A stretch of DNA of 64,000 bases from Lachnospiraceae bacterium FE2018 (GTDB lineage: Bacteria; Bacillota; Clostridia; Lachnospirales; Lachnospiraceae), in the NCBI GenBank assembly GCA_000702845.1, contig JNKK01000002.1, positions 104,384 through 168,383 on the forward strand, in the 5' to 3' direction. The position numbers were made by a program, and so were the translations under genes. Below, piece after piece: positions 1 to 7,989 of the stretch (positions within the stretch are counted from its first letter, which is position 1; the number at the start of each line of letters is the position of its first letter). Below the pieces are notes generated by a model. The model did no database searches, was not told the DNA's origin, and saw only the letters and a program-made list of their open reading frames with translations.

Positions 1-441
1 CACACTGAGCTCCGTCAGAAAGGTGTCTTCGAGACACTCGACAAGGCTGGATTCAACTATGATCTGAAGGCAGTTCTTATCTCTGACTACATGCGTGACA
101 AAGCTATGAACAACGCAGAAGACTGGACAAACAGCTTCGGCGAAGACATCAAGGTTATTCCGTGCTGCAACGACGAGTCCGCAATGGGTACTCTGCAGGC
201 ATACCAGGCAGCAGGTCTTGCTGATGGTGTTGATATCCTTGGTATCGATGCAAACCAGGATGCTCTTCAGGAAGTTAAGAAAGGCAACCTTGCTTGCACA
301 GTCTTCCAGAATGGTCTTGCACAGGCTAAATGGGCAGCAGCTTCCGCATACGACGCTTGCGTAAACGGCACAGTTGAGACTAAGGGCGTTGACGTTCCGT
401 TCGAGCTGGTTGATGCTACAAACATTGACGATTATCTCTAA
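1..441 (+). CDS. Sugar ABC transporter substrate-binding protein (3' end only)
   Basis: The reading frame is open from the first base of the window, so the N-terminal part lies outside; about 146 residues are visible. They look like the C-terminal lobe of a periplasmic-binding-protein type 1 sugar receptor (ribose/galactose class): an alternating alpha/beta pattern with NDESAMGTLQAYQAAG followed by ILGIDANQDALQEVKKG, the usual 'count, then name a cellular co-factor' signature of this family. In a Gram-positive cell it would be a lipoprotein that feeds sugar or polyol to a membrane permease. The ATPase and permease genes must lie upstream. A terminator follows about 115 bases after the stop. 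The neighbouring LacI regulator, dehydrogenase and isomerases suggest the same substrate, but that link is inferred. Confidence 0.85.
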   Translation, partial: HTELRQKGVFETLDKAGFNYDLKAVLISDYMRDKAMNNAEDWTNSFGEDIKVIPCCNDESAMGTLQAYQAAGLADGVDILGIDANQDALQEVKKGNLACTVFQNGLAQAKWAAASAYDACVNGTVETKGVDVPFELVDATNIDDYL

Positions 442-558
442 TTCCTGAAAACTGATTCCGACAGCAATGTTGTCCGGTATCAACAGGGAAAACTTCTGAA
501 AAAGAAGAAACTTGAGACAATTGCATAACGTGAATAAAGGGGTCTGTCGTGGCATAGA

Positions 559-581
559 AAGCCGCGGCGGGCTTCTTTTTT
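559..581 (+). terminator. Intrinsic terminator after the binding-protein gene
   Basis: Stem AAGCC (559-563) pairs with GGCTT (570-574) around a GC-rich loop and is followed by a T-rich run at 576-581. It ends the transporter transcript before the AraC gene. Confidence 0.7.
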
Positions 582-705
582 GTCTGCCGCTTTGTTGCCA
601 GAAAGAAATGTCTCTGCTATAATCTTCCCGAGCGGGATTTAAACGCGATGGAAACGGATCAAATGCTGCGAGGGATTGCGGCGATGCAGTACCGGAGGGA
701 CACAG

Positions 706-1728
706 ATGGAACAAAACCGGAAAATAGATCTGCAATTTATCGGAGATGAAAACGGATGGGGACTGCCTATCTATGACGGTTATCTGGAATTTCCACGGCA
801 GGATAATTCCGGAATTGCTGTTTTAAATCAGGAACATGCGGTTACTGTAATGCCGCACAAACATTTATATCATGAAATGGCGCTGATTATTCGCGGGCGC
901 GGAACACACTCTTATCAGGGAGAAGATCCGGTACCGCTTCTGCCGGGTGATGTGCTGCTGATAGAACCGAATGTTGAACACGGTTATTATGTTGAGTCAC
1001 AGATGACAATCATAAACTGCCAGTTCTTTACGCGCAAACTGAATATGGATTTTAACCGGATGGTGAAAAAAAACTACAGGCATCTGGAAACGATTTACGA
1101 GGAGTCAAATGTACTGCAGCGCTGGGATGAGCTGCGGCGCGAGACAGATATTCTCTGGGAAAAAAAGAATCAGTCAGGCGAAGAATATGGCTTGAATGAA
1201 TCATCTGTGCGAAGGCGCGGTATTATCGGGCTCACCATGACAGAACGGGCGACAATGGAACGGATCTGTATGGATATGATCAGTGAACAGGAGCTGCAGG
1301 ACCGCGACAGTTCATCCATGAAATCACTGCAGCTGCAGTACCTGCTTACCTGGCTGAAAAGGATTGCCCGGCGGCAGAATGCAGTCAATGCGAATCAGCG
1401 CGTGGATAACAGACAGGCAAAGGTGCAGAAGGCGATCACATATATAGAAGAACACCTGGCAGAAAATATTGAAGTAGGAGATCTCGCGTCACAGGTTTTC
1501 TGGAGTGAGGGATATTTTCGTAATGTCTTCAAAGAAATCACAGGATTTACGCCGATCCAGTACATCAATCGGAAAAAGATCATGAAATCCATTGATTATA
1601 TTGAAAAAAGCAACATGAACGTGCAGGAGGCAGCAGAGAGAGTCGGGATTTACGATCCTTCTTATTACAGCCGCCTGTTTAAACAGCATATGGGGTATTC
1701 ACCGCGTGAAATCAGCAGAATCAGCTGA
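706..1728 (+). CDS. AraC family transcriptional regulator
   Basis: A 340-residue protein. The start at ATG 706 is chosen because GGAGG (694-698) lies just upstream; an in-frame TTG at 676 has no such site. The N-terminal half has a cupin-like sensing domain (HKHLYHEMALIIRGRGTHS, then PLLPGDVLLIEPNVEHGYY), which in this family binds a small sugar or related effector. The last 100 residues form the double helix-turn-helix DNA-binding domain, ending with the family signature IYDPSYYSRLFKQHMGYSP. It stands alone between a sugar-binding protein and a LacI-controlled catabolic operon, so it probably governs one or the other, but no target site was identified. Family assignment is secure; effector unknown. 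Confidence 0.93.
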   Translation: MEQNRKIDLQFIGDENGWGLPIYDGYLEFPRQDNSGIAVLNQEHAVTVMPHKHLYHEMALIIRGRGTHSYQGEDPVPLLPGDVLLIEPNVEHGYYVESQMTIINCQFFTRKLNMDFNRMVKKNYRHLETIYEESNVLQRWDELRRETDILWEKKNQSGEEYGLNESSVRRRGIIGLTMTERATMERICMDMISEQELQDRDSSSMKSLQLQYLLTWLKRIARRQNAVNANQRVDNRQAKVQKAITYIEEHLAENIEVGDLASQVFWSEGYFRNVFKEITGFTPIQYINRKKIMKSIDYIEKSNMNVQEAAERVGIYDPSYYSRLFKQHMGYSPREISRIS

Positions 1729-1803
1729 TGGTACGAAACAGATGAAACCCGGAGGTTGTATCTGGATTTTGTAAACAATATACGGAGAGAGGAGTGCATC
1801 ATT

Positions 1804-2154
1804 ATGGAAACCGGAGGCATGTTTTTAATACTGGACATTATCATTGCAGTGTATGGCGCATATCTGATATACAATGCATGGAATCTCAGAAAAAACGGAG
1901 AGATCGGGGGAGGGATCTGGAGCAAAGATCTTCCCATGCGGAAATGCAGGGATAAAGAGGGATTTTCCGGATTTATGGTTCCGCGGCTGCTGGTATGCGG
2001 GATTCTTGTACTGGCCGACGGAATCCTCGGAATTCTGGATGACAAAATAACGGATCTTCCGCTGGCGGTTTCACTGCTTCCGATGATTATCATTCTGATT
2101 GTTGTAATCTGGTATATTGTTTTTTCCAGAAAGGCACAGAGGCTGTTCTTCTAA
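1804..2154 (+). CDS. Small membrane protein of unknown function
   Basis: A 116-residue protein not recognised. ATG 1804 is preferred because GAGAGGAG (1787-1794) gives a good ribosome binding site; a longer frame from 1756 has none. Three hydrophobic stretches are visible: residues about 5-22 (FLILDIIIAVYGAYLIYNAW), about 60-78 (VPRLLVCGILVLADGILGIL) and about 87-107, with a short basic tail. The first two are separated by a polar loop with GGGIWSKDLPMRKC. It lies about 75 bases after the AraC gene and may be co-transcribed with it. No function can be assigned from sequence. Confidence 0.7.
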   Translation: METGGMFLILDIIIAVYGAYLIYNAWNLRKNGEIGGGIWSKDLPMRKCRDKEGFSGFMVPRLLVCGILVLADGILGILDDKITDLPLAVSLLPMIIILIVVIWYIVFSRKAQRLFF

Positions 2155-2230
2155 AAAGCGCATTCGAATGGTGAAACTGCGAAAGCATTTGTTCACAAAA
2201 ATAAGTTCGGAAAATTGGCGAAAATGACAA

Positions 2231-2260
2231 TTGCGTACACGCGCACGCAAATGATAAGAT
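2231..2260 (+). promoter_or_regulatory. Promoter with built-in palindromic operator, upstream of lacI-type gene
   Basis: TTGCGTACACGCGCACGCAA (2231-2250) is a near-perfect palindrome (TTGCGT at one end, ACGCAA at the other). Its first six bases can act as the -35 box, and TAAGAT at 2255-2260 as the -10 box with an 18-base spacer, so a bound repressor would cover the promoter. A close copy lies at 3470-3489 before the dehydrogenase operon, pointing to autoregulation by the LacI-type protein. Confidence 0.75.
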
Positions 2261-2387
2261 TTCATCAGGCAACCCTGATCAAATACGCCTGCCGATGGCT
2301 GTTCAAGCTGCCGGCGGGCTTTTGTTTTGTTCTTATCTCAAAAAACTAGTCCTGAAAAACTTGTCCAAAAAACGAGGTGACAAATCT

Positions 2388-3437
2388 ATGGCTGTAACAA
2401 TCAAAGAAATTGCAGATGCCTGCGGTGTATCGAGAGGGACTGTGGACCGGGCGCTTCACAACCGCGGACGCGTTCAGCCGGAGGTGGCAGAACGTATTAA
2501 AAAAGTCGCCAATGAACTGGGGTATACAATTAATGTCAGCGGAAGAGCGCTGGCTATGACCGGTAAAAACATAGCGATTGGTGTGATTCTGCAGTTTGCC
2601 GAAACCCCTTTTATGCAGAAGGTTCGCGAGGGAATCCTCGAGGCAGAGAGTGAGATCAGCCAGTTCGGATGTCATGTTGAACTCTGTGAGATCAATGGGA
2701 TTGATATACAGAAAACAATCCGTCAGATGGAAAAGCTGCGGAAAATGAAAGTCCGGTCGATTGCAGTTGTGGCAGCTGAAGATTCGCGGATGCGTGAGGA
2801 GATCAGCAGATGTGAAGCGGACGGAATCAGTATTATTACACTGAATTCGGATCTCACGGAATCGGAAAGGAAATGCTTCGTCGGTCAGGATGCTGAAAAG
2901 AGCGGAAGCATGGCAGCCGGCATTATGGGAGATATTCTGCAGGGTACCGGAAATGTGATTCTGTTTTACGGAATCGATGAAACCAGTCAGGGTGCCAGAA
3001 TCCGCGGTTTCCGCAATGTAATGAAAAGCGATTATCCGGATATCCGGATTGCAGCGGAATATAAAACAGATAATAGTCCGGAAAAACTTGCTGAGCAGCT
3101 GCAGACATTTTTGAAAGAGGAGAAGAAACCGGACGGAATCTATCTTTGTGCTGAGGGGGCCGTGGAACTGGCGCGCTGTCTGCGCAAAAACGGCTGCGAA
3201 TCGGAAATCCGTGTGATTGTTCATGATCTGGCCGGCTGCAATCCCGATGATATTGCGGACCGAACGATTGACTATGTAATTGATGATGACGGACACAGGC
3301 AGGGGTATCTGGCGATCCGTCTGTTGTTCTGGTGGTTCTACCATCAGAAAGAGCCGCAGGATGAATTTTACGCTACGGATATCCGGGCGATCAGCAAATA
3401 TAACATGCACCGCGAAGAATTCGTGAATGTGCAATAA
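2388..3437 (+). CDS. LacI family transcriptional regulator
   Basis: A 349-residue protein starting at ATG 2388 after GAGGTGA (2374-2380). The first 50 residues are a classic LacI helix-turn-helix: TIKEIADACGVSRGTVDRAL, then a hinge helix region with VQPEVAERIKKVANELGY. The rest is a type 1 periplasmic-binding-protein fold of the Peripla_BP_4 subclass that senses a sugar or polyol. The gene is flanked by two nearly identical palindromes (2231-2250 and 3470-3489) lying in its own promoter and in that of the following dehydrogenase operon, so it is probably an autoregulated, local, substrate-induced repressor. The effector is probably the substrate of that operon; its identity cannot be read from the sequence. 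Confidence 0.93.
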   Translation: MAVTIKEIADACGVSRGTVDRALHNRGRVQPEVAERIKKVANELGYTINVSGRALAMTGKNIAIGVILQFAETPFMQKVREGILEAESEISQFGCHVELCEINGIDIQKTIRQMEKLRKMKVRSIAVVAAEDSRMREEISRCEADGISIITLNSDLTESERKCFVGQDAEKSGSMAAGIMGDILQGTGNVILFYGIDETSQGARIRGFRNVMKSDYPDIRIAAEYKTDNSPEKLAEQLQTFLKEEKKPDGIYLCAEGAVELARCLRKNGCESEIRVIVHDLAGCNPDDIADRTIDYVIDDDGHRQGYLAIRLLFWWFYHQKEPQDEFYATDIRAISKYNMHREEFVNVQ

Positions 3438-3469
3438 AAACGGAACGATAATTTATGTAGTTTTACCAG

Positions 3470-3498
3470 TTGCGTGTGCGTGCACGCAATGATATAAT
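3470..3498 (+). promoter_or_regulatory. Promoter with palindromic operator, upstream of the dehydrogenase operon
   Basis: TTGCGTGTGCGTGCACGCAA (3470-3489) matches the operator at 2231-2250 in 16 of 20 positions. TTGCGT (3470-3475) serves as a -35 box and TATAAT (3493-3498) is a perfect -10 box at 17 bases. The operator therefore fills the space between the two promoter elements. The predicted transcript starts about 75 bases before ATG 3580. Confidence 0.8.
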
Positions 3499-3579
3499 AA
3501 GACTATCTTAAGAAACAGAAAAGACAGGAAAAAAGGAAGCAGTAAACAAATATACAGTTATAATTTAAGGAGGAAAGTT

Positions 3580-4587
3580 ATGTTACGTGTTGGTGTTATC
3601 GGATGCGGCGGAATGGGAAGAAGTCATATTGAGAGAATCACAAACCGCACACAGGGCGCAAAAGTTGTTGCAGTTTCTGACGTTTTCGAAGAAGGCGCTA
3701 AGAAGGGTGCTGAGATCGCCGGCGAAGGCTGCAAGGTTTACACAGACAGCAAACAGCTGATCAATGATCCGGATGTTGACGCGATCGTAATCGTTTCTCC
3801 TGGATTTGCACACTGCGAAGACCTGCTTGAGGCAATTAAAGTCGGAAAACGCGTATTCTGTGAGAAGCCGCTCTGCACAACAGCTGATGACTGCAAGAAG
3901 GTTATGGATGCTGAGGCAGCTGCCGGCAAGCACCTGATCCAGCTTGGATTCATGCGCCGTTATCATAAGGGTTACATCCAGATCAAGGATGCGATCAAGA
4001 CCGGCGAATACGGCGATCCGCTCATCATGCACTGCACACACAGAAATCCGGAAGTTCCGGAAAGCTACAACACACCGATGGCAGTTCATGACACAGTTAT
4101 TCATGAGATCGATCTCTGCCACTGGATGGTAGATGATGACTATGACAGCGTTCAGGTAATCATGCCGAAGCAGACACGTTACATCCATAAGAACTGCAAA
4201 GATCCGCAGATCATGATTATGCGCACAAAGAGCGGTATCACAATCGACGTAGAGTGCTTCGTAAACTGCCTGTTCGGTTATGATATCAACTGTGAAGTCG
4301 TCTGCGAGAAGGCTTCCCTGAAGATGGGAACACCGATCGCTCCGTTCATCAAGAAAGACGCTACACTTTCCACAGAAGTATCCACAGACTGCTTCGTACT
4401 GTTCAAAGAGGCATATGACGAAGAAATCCAGAACTGGGTTGACTGCGCAGACAAGGGCGTTATCGAAGGCCCGAACACATGGGACGGATATCTCGCAGCT
4501 GTTACTGCTGACGCACTTGTAAAGGCACAGGAAAGCGGACAGATCGAGAAAGTTGTCACAGTTGAAAAGCCTGAGTTCTACAAATAA
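3580..4587 (+). CDS. Gfo/Idh/MocA family oxidoreductase, inositol 2-dehydrogenase-like
   Basis: A 335-residue NAD(P)-dependent dehydrogenase. The N-terminal Rossmann motif GVIGCGGMGRSH, the conserved CEKPL lysine-proline motif near residue 95 and the substrate-side segment GFMRRYHKGY, then HDTVIHEIDLCHWM, match the inositol dehydrogenase (IolG) branch of the family. It would oxidise a ring or chain hydroxyl of a polyol or sugar to a ketone. A strong site (AAGGAGG) precedes the start. It is the first gene behind the second LacI-type operator and is followed by two TIM-barrel isomerase/epimerases, the order expected for an inositol-like or keto-sugar pathway. The exact substrate is not established; related enzymes act on scyllo-inositol, sugar acids or glycosides. 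Confidence 0.85.
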   Translation: MLRVGVIGCGGMGRSHIERITNRTQGAKVVAVSDVFEEGAKKGAEIAGEGCKVYTDSKQLINDPDVDAIVIVSPGFAHCEDLLEAIKVGKRVFCEKPLCTTADDCKKVMDAEAAAGKHLIQLGFMRRYHKGYIQIKDAIKTGEYGDPLIMHCTHRNPEVPESYNTPMAVHDTVIHEIDLCHWMVDDDYDSVQVIMPKQTRYIHKNCKDPQIMIMRTKSGITIDVECFVNCLFGYDINCEVVCEKASLKMGTPIAPFIKKDATLSTEVSTDCFVLFKEAYDEEIQNWVDCADKGVIEGPNTWDGYLAAVTADALVKAQESGQIEKVVTVEKPEFYK

Positions 4588-4695
4588 GAAGAATTAAGAA
4601 GAATTCTGATTCAGAAAACAGATTGTTTTGTGTGCGCCGCACCGCAGTGCACCGGGGGTTATCATTTACAGTTTCAAAAATAAGGAGAAAGCAGA

Positions 4696-5559
4696 ATGAA
4701 ATTAGGTTTTAACGAAGCGAACAGCAAAGGTTGTGCAGGACATACCGTCATGAAAGATCTGGAACTCTGCGATAAGTACGGATTCGATCTGATCGACATC
4801 CAGTCTGAGTGTCTGGACAGAGATCTGGAGGCAGGAATTGTTACACTTGAGGAGATCGGTGAGTTCTTCAAGACCCATCATCTGAAAATGTCCTCCTACA
4901 ACGCACTGATTTTCTTCAACATGAAGAAGACACAGGAAGAGAAGGATGCTGTTCTTGACGAGCTTCGTGAGATCGTCCGCCGCTGCAAAATCTTCGACTG
5001 CAAGATGATCGTTGTTGTTCCGTCTATGGATCTTGATGTTCCGGCAACACGTCCGGAGATCCGCAAGGATGCTGTTGAAGTGATCAAGTCCATGCTTCCG
5101 ATCGTAGAGCCGGAAGGCATCAAGCTTTCAATTGAGTTCTGCGCAAGCCCGACGATGTCAATCAACCGTTTTGATGACGCATATGCAATCATCAAGGAAG
5201 TTGATCATCCGCTTGTAGGTCTTACCTGTGACCAGTATCATTTCCGCACCATGGGATCATCCTGGGAAGAGCTGGAGAAGGCTGACGGCTCCAAGATCTT
5301 CGTATGGCACCTCAATGGTTCCGAAGATATGCCGCTGGGCGCTTCCTACAACACCGACGCTGTCCGCGTATGGCCGGATGATGAGAAAGACTGCCTGGAT
5401 CAGAAGCGCTTTGCTGACACCTTCAAGAAGATCGGCTACAGCAATGACAACTGCATCATCGAGATCTTCCGTCCGGAGTACTGGGAGATGAGCCAGGAAG
5501 AGAACGTAAAGAAATCCTTTGAAGTTACAAAGGCTCACGTTGAGAAATACTGGAACTGA
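4696..5559 (+). CDS. Sugar phosphate isomerase/epimerase (TIM barrel, IolE/IolI-like)
   Basis: A 287-residue protein of the xylose isomerase-like TIM-barrel superfamily (AP_endonuc_2). Metal-binding positions of this fold can be seen: glutamate in SIEFCAS, aspartate/histidine in LTCDQYHF, histidine in VWHLNGSED, and a late glutamate in CIIEIFRPEYW. Members isomerise or dehydrate keto-inositols and epimerise keto-sugars, usually with Mn or Co. The gene is about 110 bases downstream of the dehydrogenase and has its own AAGGAGA site. It probably handles the ketone made by that dehydrogenase. Whether it is a 2-keto-inositol dehydratase, an inosose isomerase or a sugar epimerase cannot be decided by reading alone. 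Confidence 0.8.
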   Translation: MKLGFNEANSKGCAGHTVMKDLELCDKYGFDLIDIQSECLDRDLEAGIVTLEEIGEFFKTHHLKMSSYNALIFFNMKKTQEEKDAVLDELREIVRRCKIFDCKMIVVVPSMDLDVPATRPEIRKDAVEVIKSMLPIVEPEGIKLSIEFCASPTMSINRFDDAYAIIKEVDHPLVGLTCDQYHFRTMGSSWEELEKADGSKIFVWHLNGSEDMPLGASYNTDAVRVWPDDEKDCLDQKRFADTFKKIGYSNDNCIIEIFRPEYWEMSQEENVKKSFEVTKAHVEKYWN

Positions 5560-5928
5560 TCAGGAACAGTAATGATCAGAACCTGACATGATCAGGACAG
5601 AACGTGCACAGAACCGGAAAACCCGGAGAAAGCGGCAGTATAAGTTAAACGTTTCCGCAAAATTCTGTGTCAAAGCAGGTATTTATATCAGGAAATGCTT
5701 GTAAATATGCTATAATATTGTACAGGCGGGTGCAGTAGAAGCTGTGCTGCGCCTGTACAGTTTTTATCGGAAAATGCAGTTTTGCTGAATCGTCAGGACG
5801 TGAATCAATATGGACCGGCAGGTCATAAATCGAAATAGACCGGCATAATTGGGCAGGGATTGACATGAATCTGAATGAATCAGGCTGCAGGTTTCCGGGG
5901 GGATCTCAAAAGAGAAAGGAGTTCTTAC
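5560..5928 (+). other. Non-coding stretch between the two isomerase genes
   Basis: No credible gene was seen in these 369 bases. They hold a TATAAT (5711-5716) immediately followed by a strong terminator-like hairpin (5719-5765), a repeated AGACCGGCA/GGACCGGCA pair (5812-5821 and 5835-5844 region), and a TTGACA at 5860-5865 without a clear -10 partner. It may separate transcription of the third catabolic gene from the first two. Confidence 0.5.
5719..5765 (+). terminator. Terminator hairpin between the two isomerase genes
   Basis: TGTACAGGCG (5719-5728) pairs perfectly with CGCCTGTACA (5750-5759); the 21-base loop can fold further (GCAG with CTGT/CTGC), and TTTTT follows at 5761-5765. It probably ends the dehydrogenase-isomerase transcript. 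A TATAAT sits directly upstream, so a very short separate transcript is also possible. Confidence 0.75.
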
Positions 5929-6849
5929 ATGAAAATTGCTTTTGATGTAGATGTATTGGCAAAGCAGTATGACATCAACACAATGGTGCATAAGGTTGCT
6001 GACTGGGGCTATAAATATATTGAGCAGTCTCCGCATCCGCGCATCAATCCGTTTTACAAACATCCGCTGTTCTCAAAGGAGTGCGAGGCAGAGTACCGTC
6101 AGGCACTGAAAGAGACAGGCGTTGAGATTTCTTCCTTCATCGTTGTTTACCGCTGGTCAGGTCCGACTGAGGAACAGCGCAAGATGGCAGTTGCAAACTG
6201 GAAGAAGATCATCGAGATCGCAGTTAACATGGGCGTTCCGGTAATCAACACCGAGCTCTCAGGCGATCCGAATCAGCAGGAGATCTGCAACGGCATGTGG
6301 TTCCGTTCCATGGAAGAACTGCTTCCGATTATTGAGCGCGAAGGCCTTCGTGTTGAGATTCAGTCTCATCCGTATGACTTCTGTGAGCTGAATGACGAGA
6401 CCTGTGACCTGGTCAAATCCTTCCGTTCCCCGAACCTCGGCTACGTATATTCAGCATCTCATGGATTCTTCTATGATCAGGGCAAGGGCGACGTCCGCCA
6501 TATGCTGAAATATGCAGGCGATGAGCTGACCCATGTACTCTTCGCAGACACCTGGAACCAGACCAAGGACTGCCGTTACATCCTGAATCCGCCGTGGCTG
6601 AATGCACGCGGAGCTGCTGATGTTACCATTCACCAGCATACCGCTATGGGTGAAGGCGAAGTTGACTTCCCGGGTATCTTCGAGACACTGCGCGAGATGG
6701 ACTTCGCAAACAAACAGCTGAAGCCGGACGCTCCGAAGGTCGGCGGCGACAACATCGCATGCGTATCCTACTTTGGATTCCCGGAGAAGATGGAACAGCA
6801 GGCACCGGAAGCACGCGAGATCATCGAGCGGGAGCTTCTTGGAAAGTAA
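5929..6849 (+). CDS. Sugar phosphate isomerase/epimerase (TIM barrel)
   Basis: A 306-residue TIM-barrel protein. ATG 5929 is chosen because AGAAAGGAG lies just upstream; the longer frame from 5875 has no site. Metal ligands typical of the superfamily are visible: TELSGDP, EIQSHPYDF, the histidine of SASHGFFYD and the terminal glutamate of GEGEVDFPG. Compared with the previous isomerase it has a longer stretch between strands 7 and 8 (NPPWLNARGAADVTIHQHT), as also seen in inosose-type and C-glycoside-cleaving relatives. It is the third enzyme of the locus and is followed by a strong terminator. The substrate is unknown; a keto-inositol or 3-keto-glycoside is plausible from its neighbours. Confidence 0.78.
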   Translation: MKIAFDVDVLAKQYDINTMVHKVADWGYKYIEQSPHPRINPFYKHPLFSKECEAEYRQALKETGVEISSFIVVYRWSGPTEEQRKMAVANWKKIIEIAVNMGVPVINTELSGDPNQQEICNGMWFRSMEELLPIIEREGLRVEIQSHPYDFCELNDETCDLVKSFRSPNLGYVYSASHGFFYDQGKGDVRHMLKYAGDELTHVLFADTWNQTKDCRYILNPPWLNARGAADVTIHQHTAMGEGEVDFPGIFETLREMDFANKQLKPDAPKVGGDNIACVSYFGFPEKMEQQAPEAREIIERELLGK

Positions 6850-6866
6850 ATATTACTGGATTGTTC

Positions 6867-6900
6867 AGAGATGCAGGGTTTAATCCTGCATCTCTTTTTT
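6867..6900 (+). terminator. Intrinsic terminator of the catabolic locus
   Basis: A perfect 11-bp stem AGAGATGCAGG / CCTGCATCTCT (6867-6877 with 6885-6895), seven-base loop, then T-run 6895-6900. Confidence 0.9.
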
Positions 6901-6957
6901 CGTATATAAAACTAGTATAAAACTATATAATGGGATTTGCCGGTCGGAGAATCGGAC

Positions 6958-7000
6958 TGGGCATCCGCAAAGGTGCAGTCGGGAAGGATGCGGATGCCCA
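6958..7000. repeat. Inverted-repeat hairpin, family 2 copy 1 (GCATCCGC type)
   Basis: TGGGCATCCGC (6958-6968) and GCGGATGCCCA (6990-7000) form a perfect 11-bp stem around a 21-base loop. A second copy with the same arms and the same loop length lies at 63951-63989. It sits immediately before a copy of the two-hairpin repeat (7022-7088), in the space between two convergent genes. There is no T-run, so it is not an ordinary terminator. Confidence 0.65.
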
Positions 7001-7021
7001 GAAGCCGAAGACCAGCGCCAG

Positions 7022-7088
7022 CCGGAGGAATCAAAGCAAGATGCACAAGTGCGCAGGGCAGCATGCGCGCGACCGGAGATCGCAATTT
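7022..7088 (+). repeat. Two-hairpin repeat, copy A (diverged)
   Basis: This is a worn copy of the repeat found at 20612-20692, 20786-20856 and 57771-57845. It keeps the CCGGAGGA lead, GATGCACAAGTGCGCA, GGCAGC, and GCGCGCGACCGGAGATCGC, but has lost about ten bases of the first arm. It lies between convergent genes. Confidence 0.6.
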
Positions 7089-7118
7089 GAAGCGCAATTT
7101 GCAGAATAGAGAAAGAAT

Positions 7119-7151
7119 AAACCCCGGGAACAGCATGTGTTCCCGGGGTTT
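7119..7151 (-). terminator. Terminator of the S1-domain gene
   Basis: AAACCCCGGGAACA (7119-7132) and TGTTCCCGGGGTTT (7138-7151) form a perfect 14-bp stem with loop GCATG. On the minus strand a T-rich tail (TTTATTCTTTC) follows, 36 bases after the stop codon of the S1-domain gene. Confidence 0.85.
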
Positions 7152-7187
7152 GTTAAAACCTCATTCAAACTGCAGAAATCAGGCCGG

Positions 7188-7928
7188 TCAGTCCAGCTTG
7201 ATTCCCTTCAGCAGGTCACCAAAGCTTGTGGTAAGCTCTTCGCTCTTCGGAAGCTTGTAGTCTTTCGGCATTGCTCCCTCGTCATCACGGCGTTCGCGGC
7301 GTTCACGCTGCGGCTTATCAGCACCTTCCGGACGCTCAAGAAGCGCTTTGATGGACAGGCTGAGTTTGCCGTCTTTGACATTAAGGACTTTAACCTTGAC
7401 TTCTTCGCCGATCTTCAGTACATCGGCCGGATCATTGACACGCTTGAAAGCGATCTGAGAGACGTGTACCAGTCCGGAGATGCGGTCGCCAAGATCGATA
7501 AATGCGCCATAAGGCTGCAGGCTCTCAACTTTGCCGTCCAGAACTGTACCCGGCTCGATTGCCTCGATCTTCGCCTTGCGTGCTTCATCTGCCTGTGCGC
7601 GAAGTACTGCACGGCAGGAAAGCAGGAGACGATTCTTTGCCTCTTCTGCTTCAAGCACCTGAACCTGGATCTCTTTTCCGACATAGGCATTCAGATCATC
7701 CACGTGTGTCAGTGCCAGATGGGAAGCCGGAATAAATCCGCGAATGCCTTCAAGATGTGTTACAACACCCTTGTTGACAACTTCCTCAACTGTGACAGTG
7801 ATTACTGTCTTTTCAGCAAGGTACTGGTTGATCTGTTCCCAGTTTGCGGCGCCCTCGTCCTTGAATGTATCAAAGGATTCGTCCACTGCGTTTGAAAGAT
7901 CATCCATGGTCATGTTTTCTTCTGACAT
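7188..7928 (-). CDS. S1 RNA-binding domain protein (short ribosomal protein S1 homologue)
   Basis: A 246-residue protein with an acidic N-terminus and two S1 (OB-fold) domains: one at about residues 40-110 (GIRGFIPASHLAL) and one at about 125-195 with the textbook signature LQPYGAFIDLGDRISGLVHV. The tail is rich in arginine and glutamate and may be flexible. Firmicutes have shortened S1 proteins of this type, which bind single-stranded mRNA and may help ribosome recruitment or RNA turnover. At 246 residues with two clear domains it is much smaller than the six-domain S1 of Proteobacteria. It is a single-gene transcript, with a promoter at 7990-8018 and terminator at 7119-7151. Confidence 0.88.
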   Translation of the reverse strand: MSEENMTMDDLSNAVDESFDTFKDEGAANWEQINQYLAEKTVITVTVEEVVNKGVVTHLEGIRGFIPASHLALTHVDDLNAYVGKEIQVQVLEAEEAKNRLLLSCRAVLRAQADEARKAKIEAIEPGTVLDGKVESLQPYGAFIDLGDRISGLVHVSQIAFKRVNDPADVLKIGEEVKVKVLNVKDGKLSLSIKALLERPEGADKPQRERRERRDDEGAMPKDYKLPKSEELTTSFGDLLKGIKLD

Positions 7929-7989
7929 AGTTCCACCTCATTTTTAATACATAAATTTAATGCTGCATTTCGCAGACACCTCAGCAACG

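Noticed and set aside
2346..3434. A 362-codon open frame on the minus strand
   Set aside because: Fully antisense to the LacI-type regulator; no start site or recognisable protein features.
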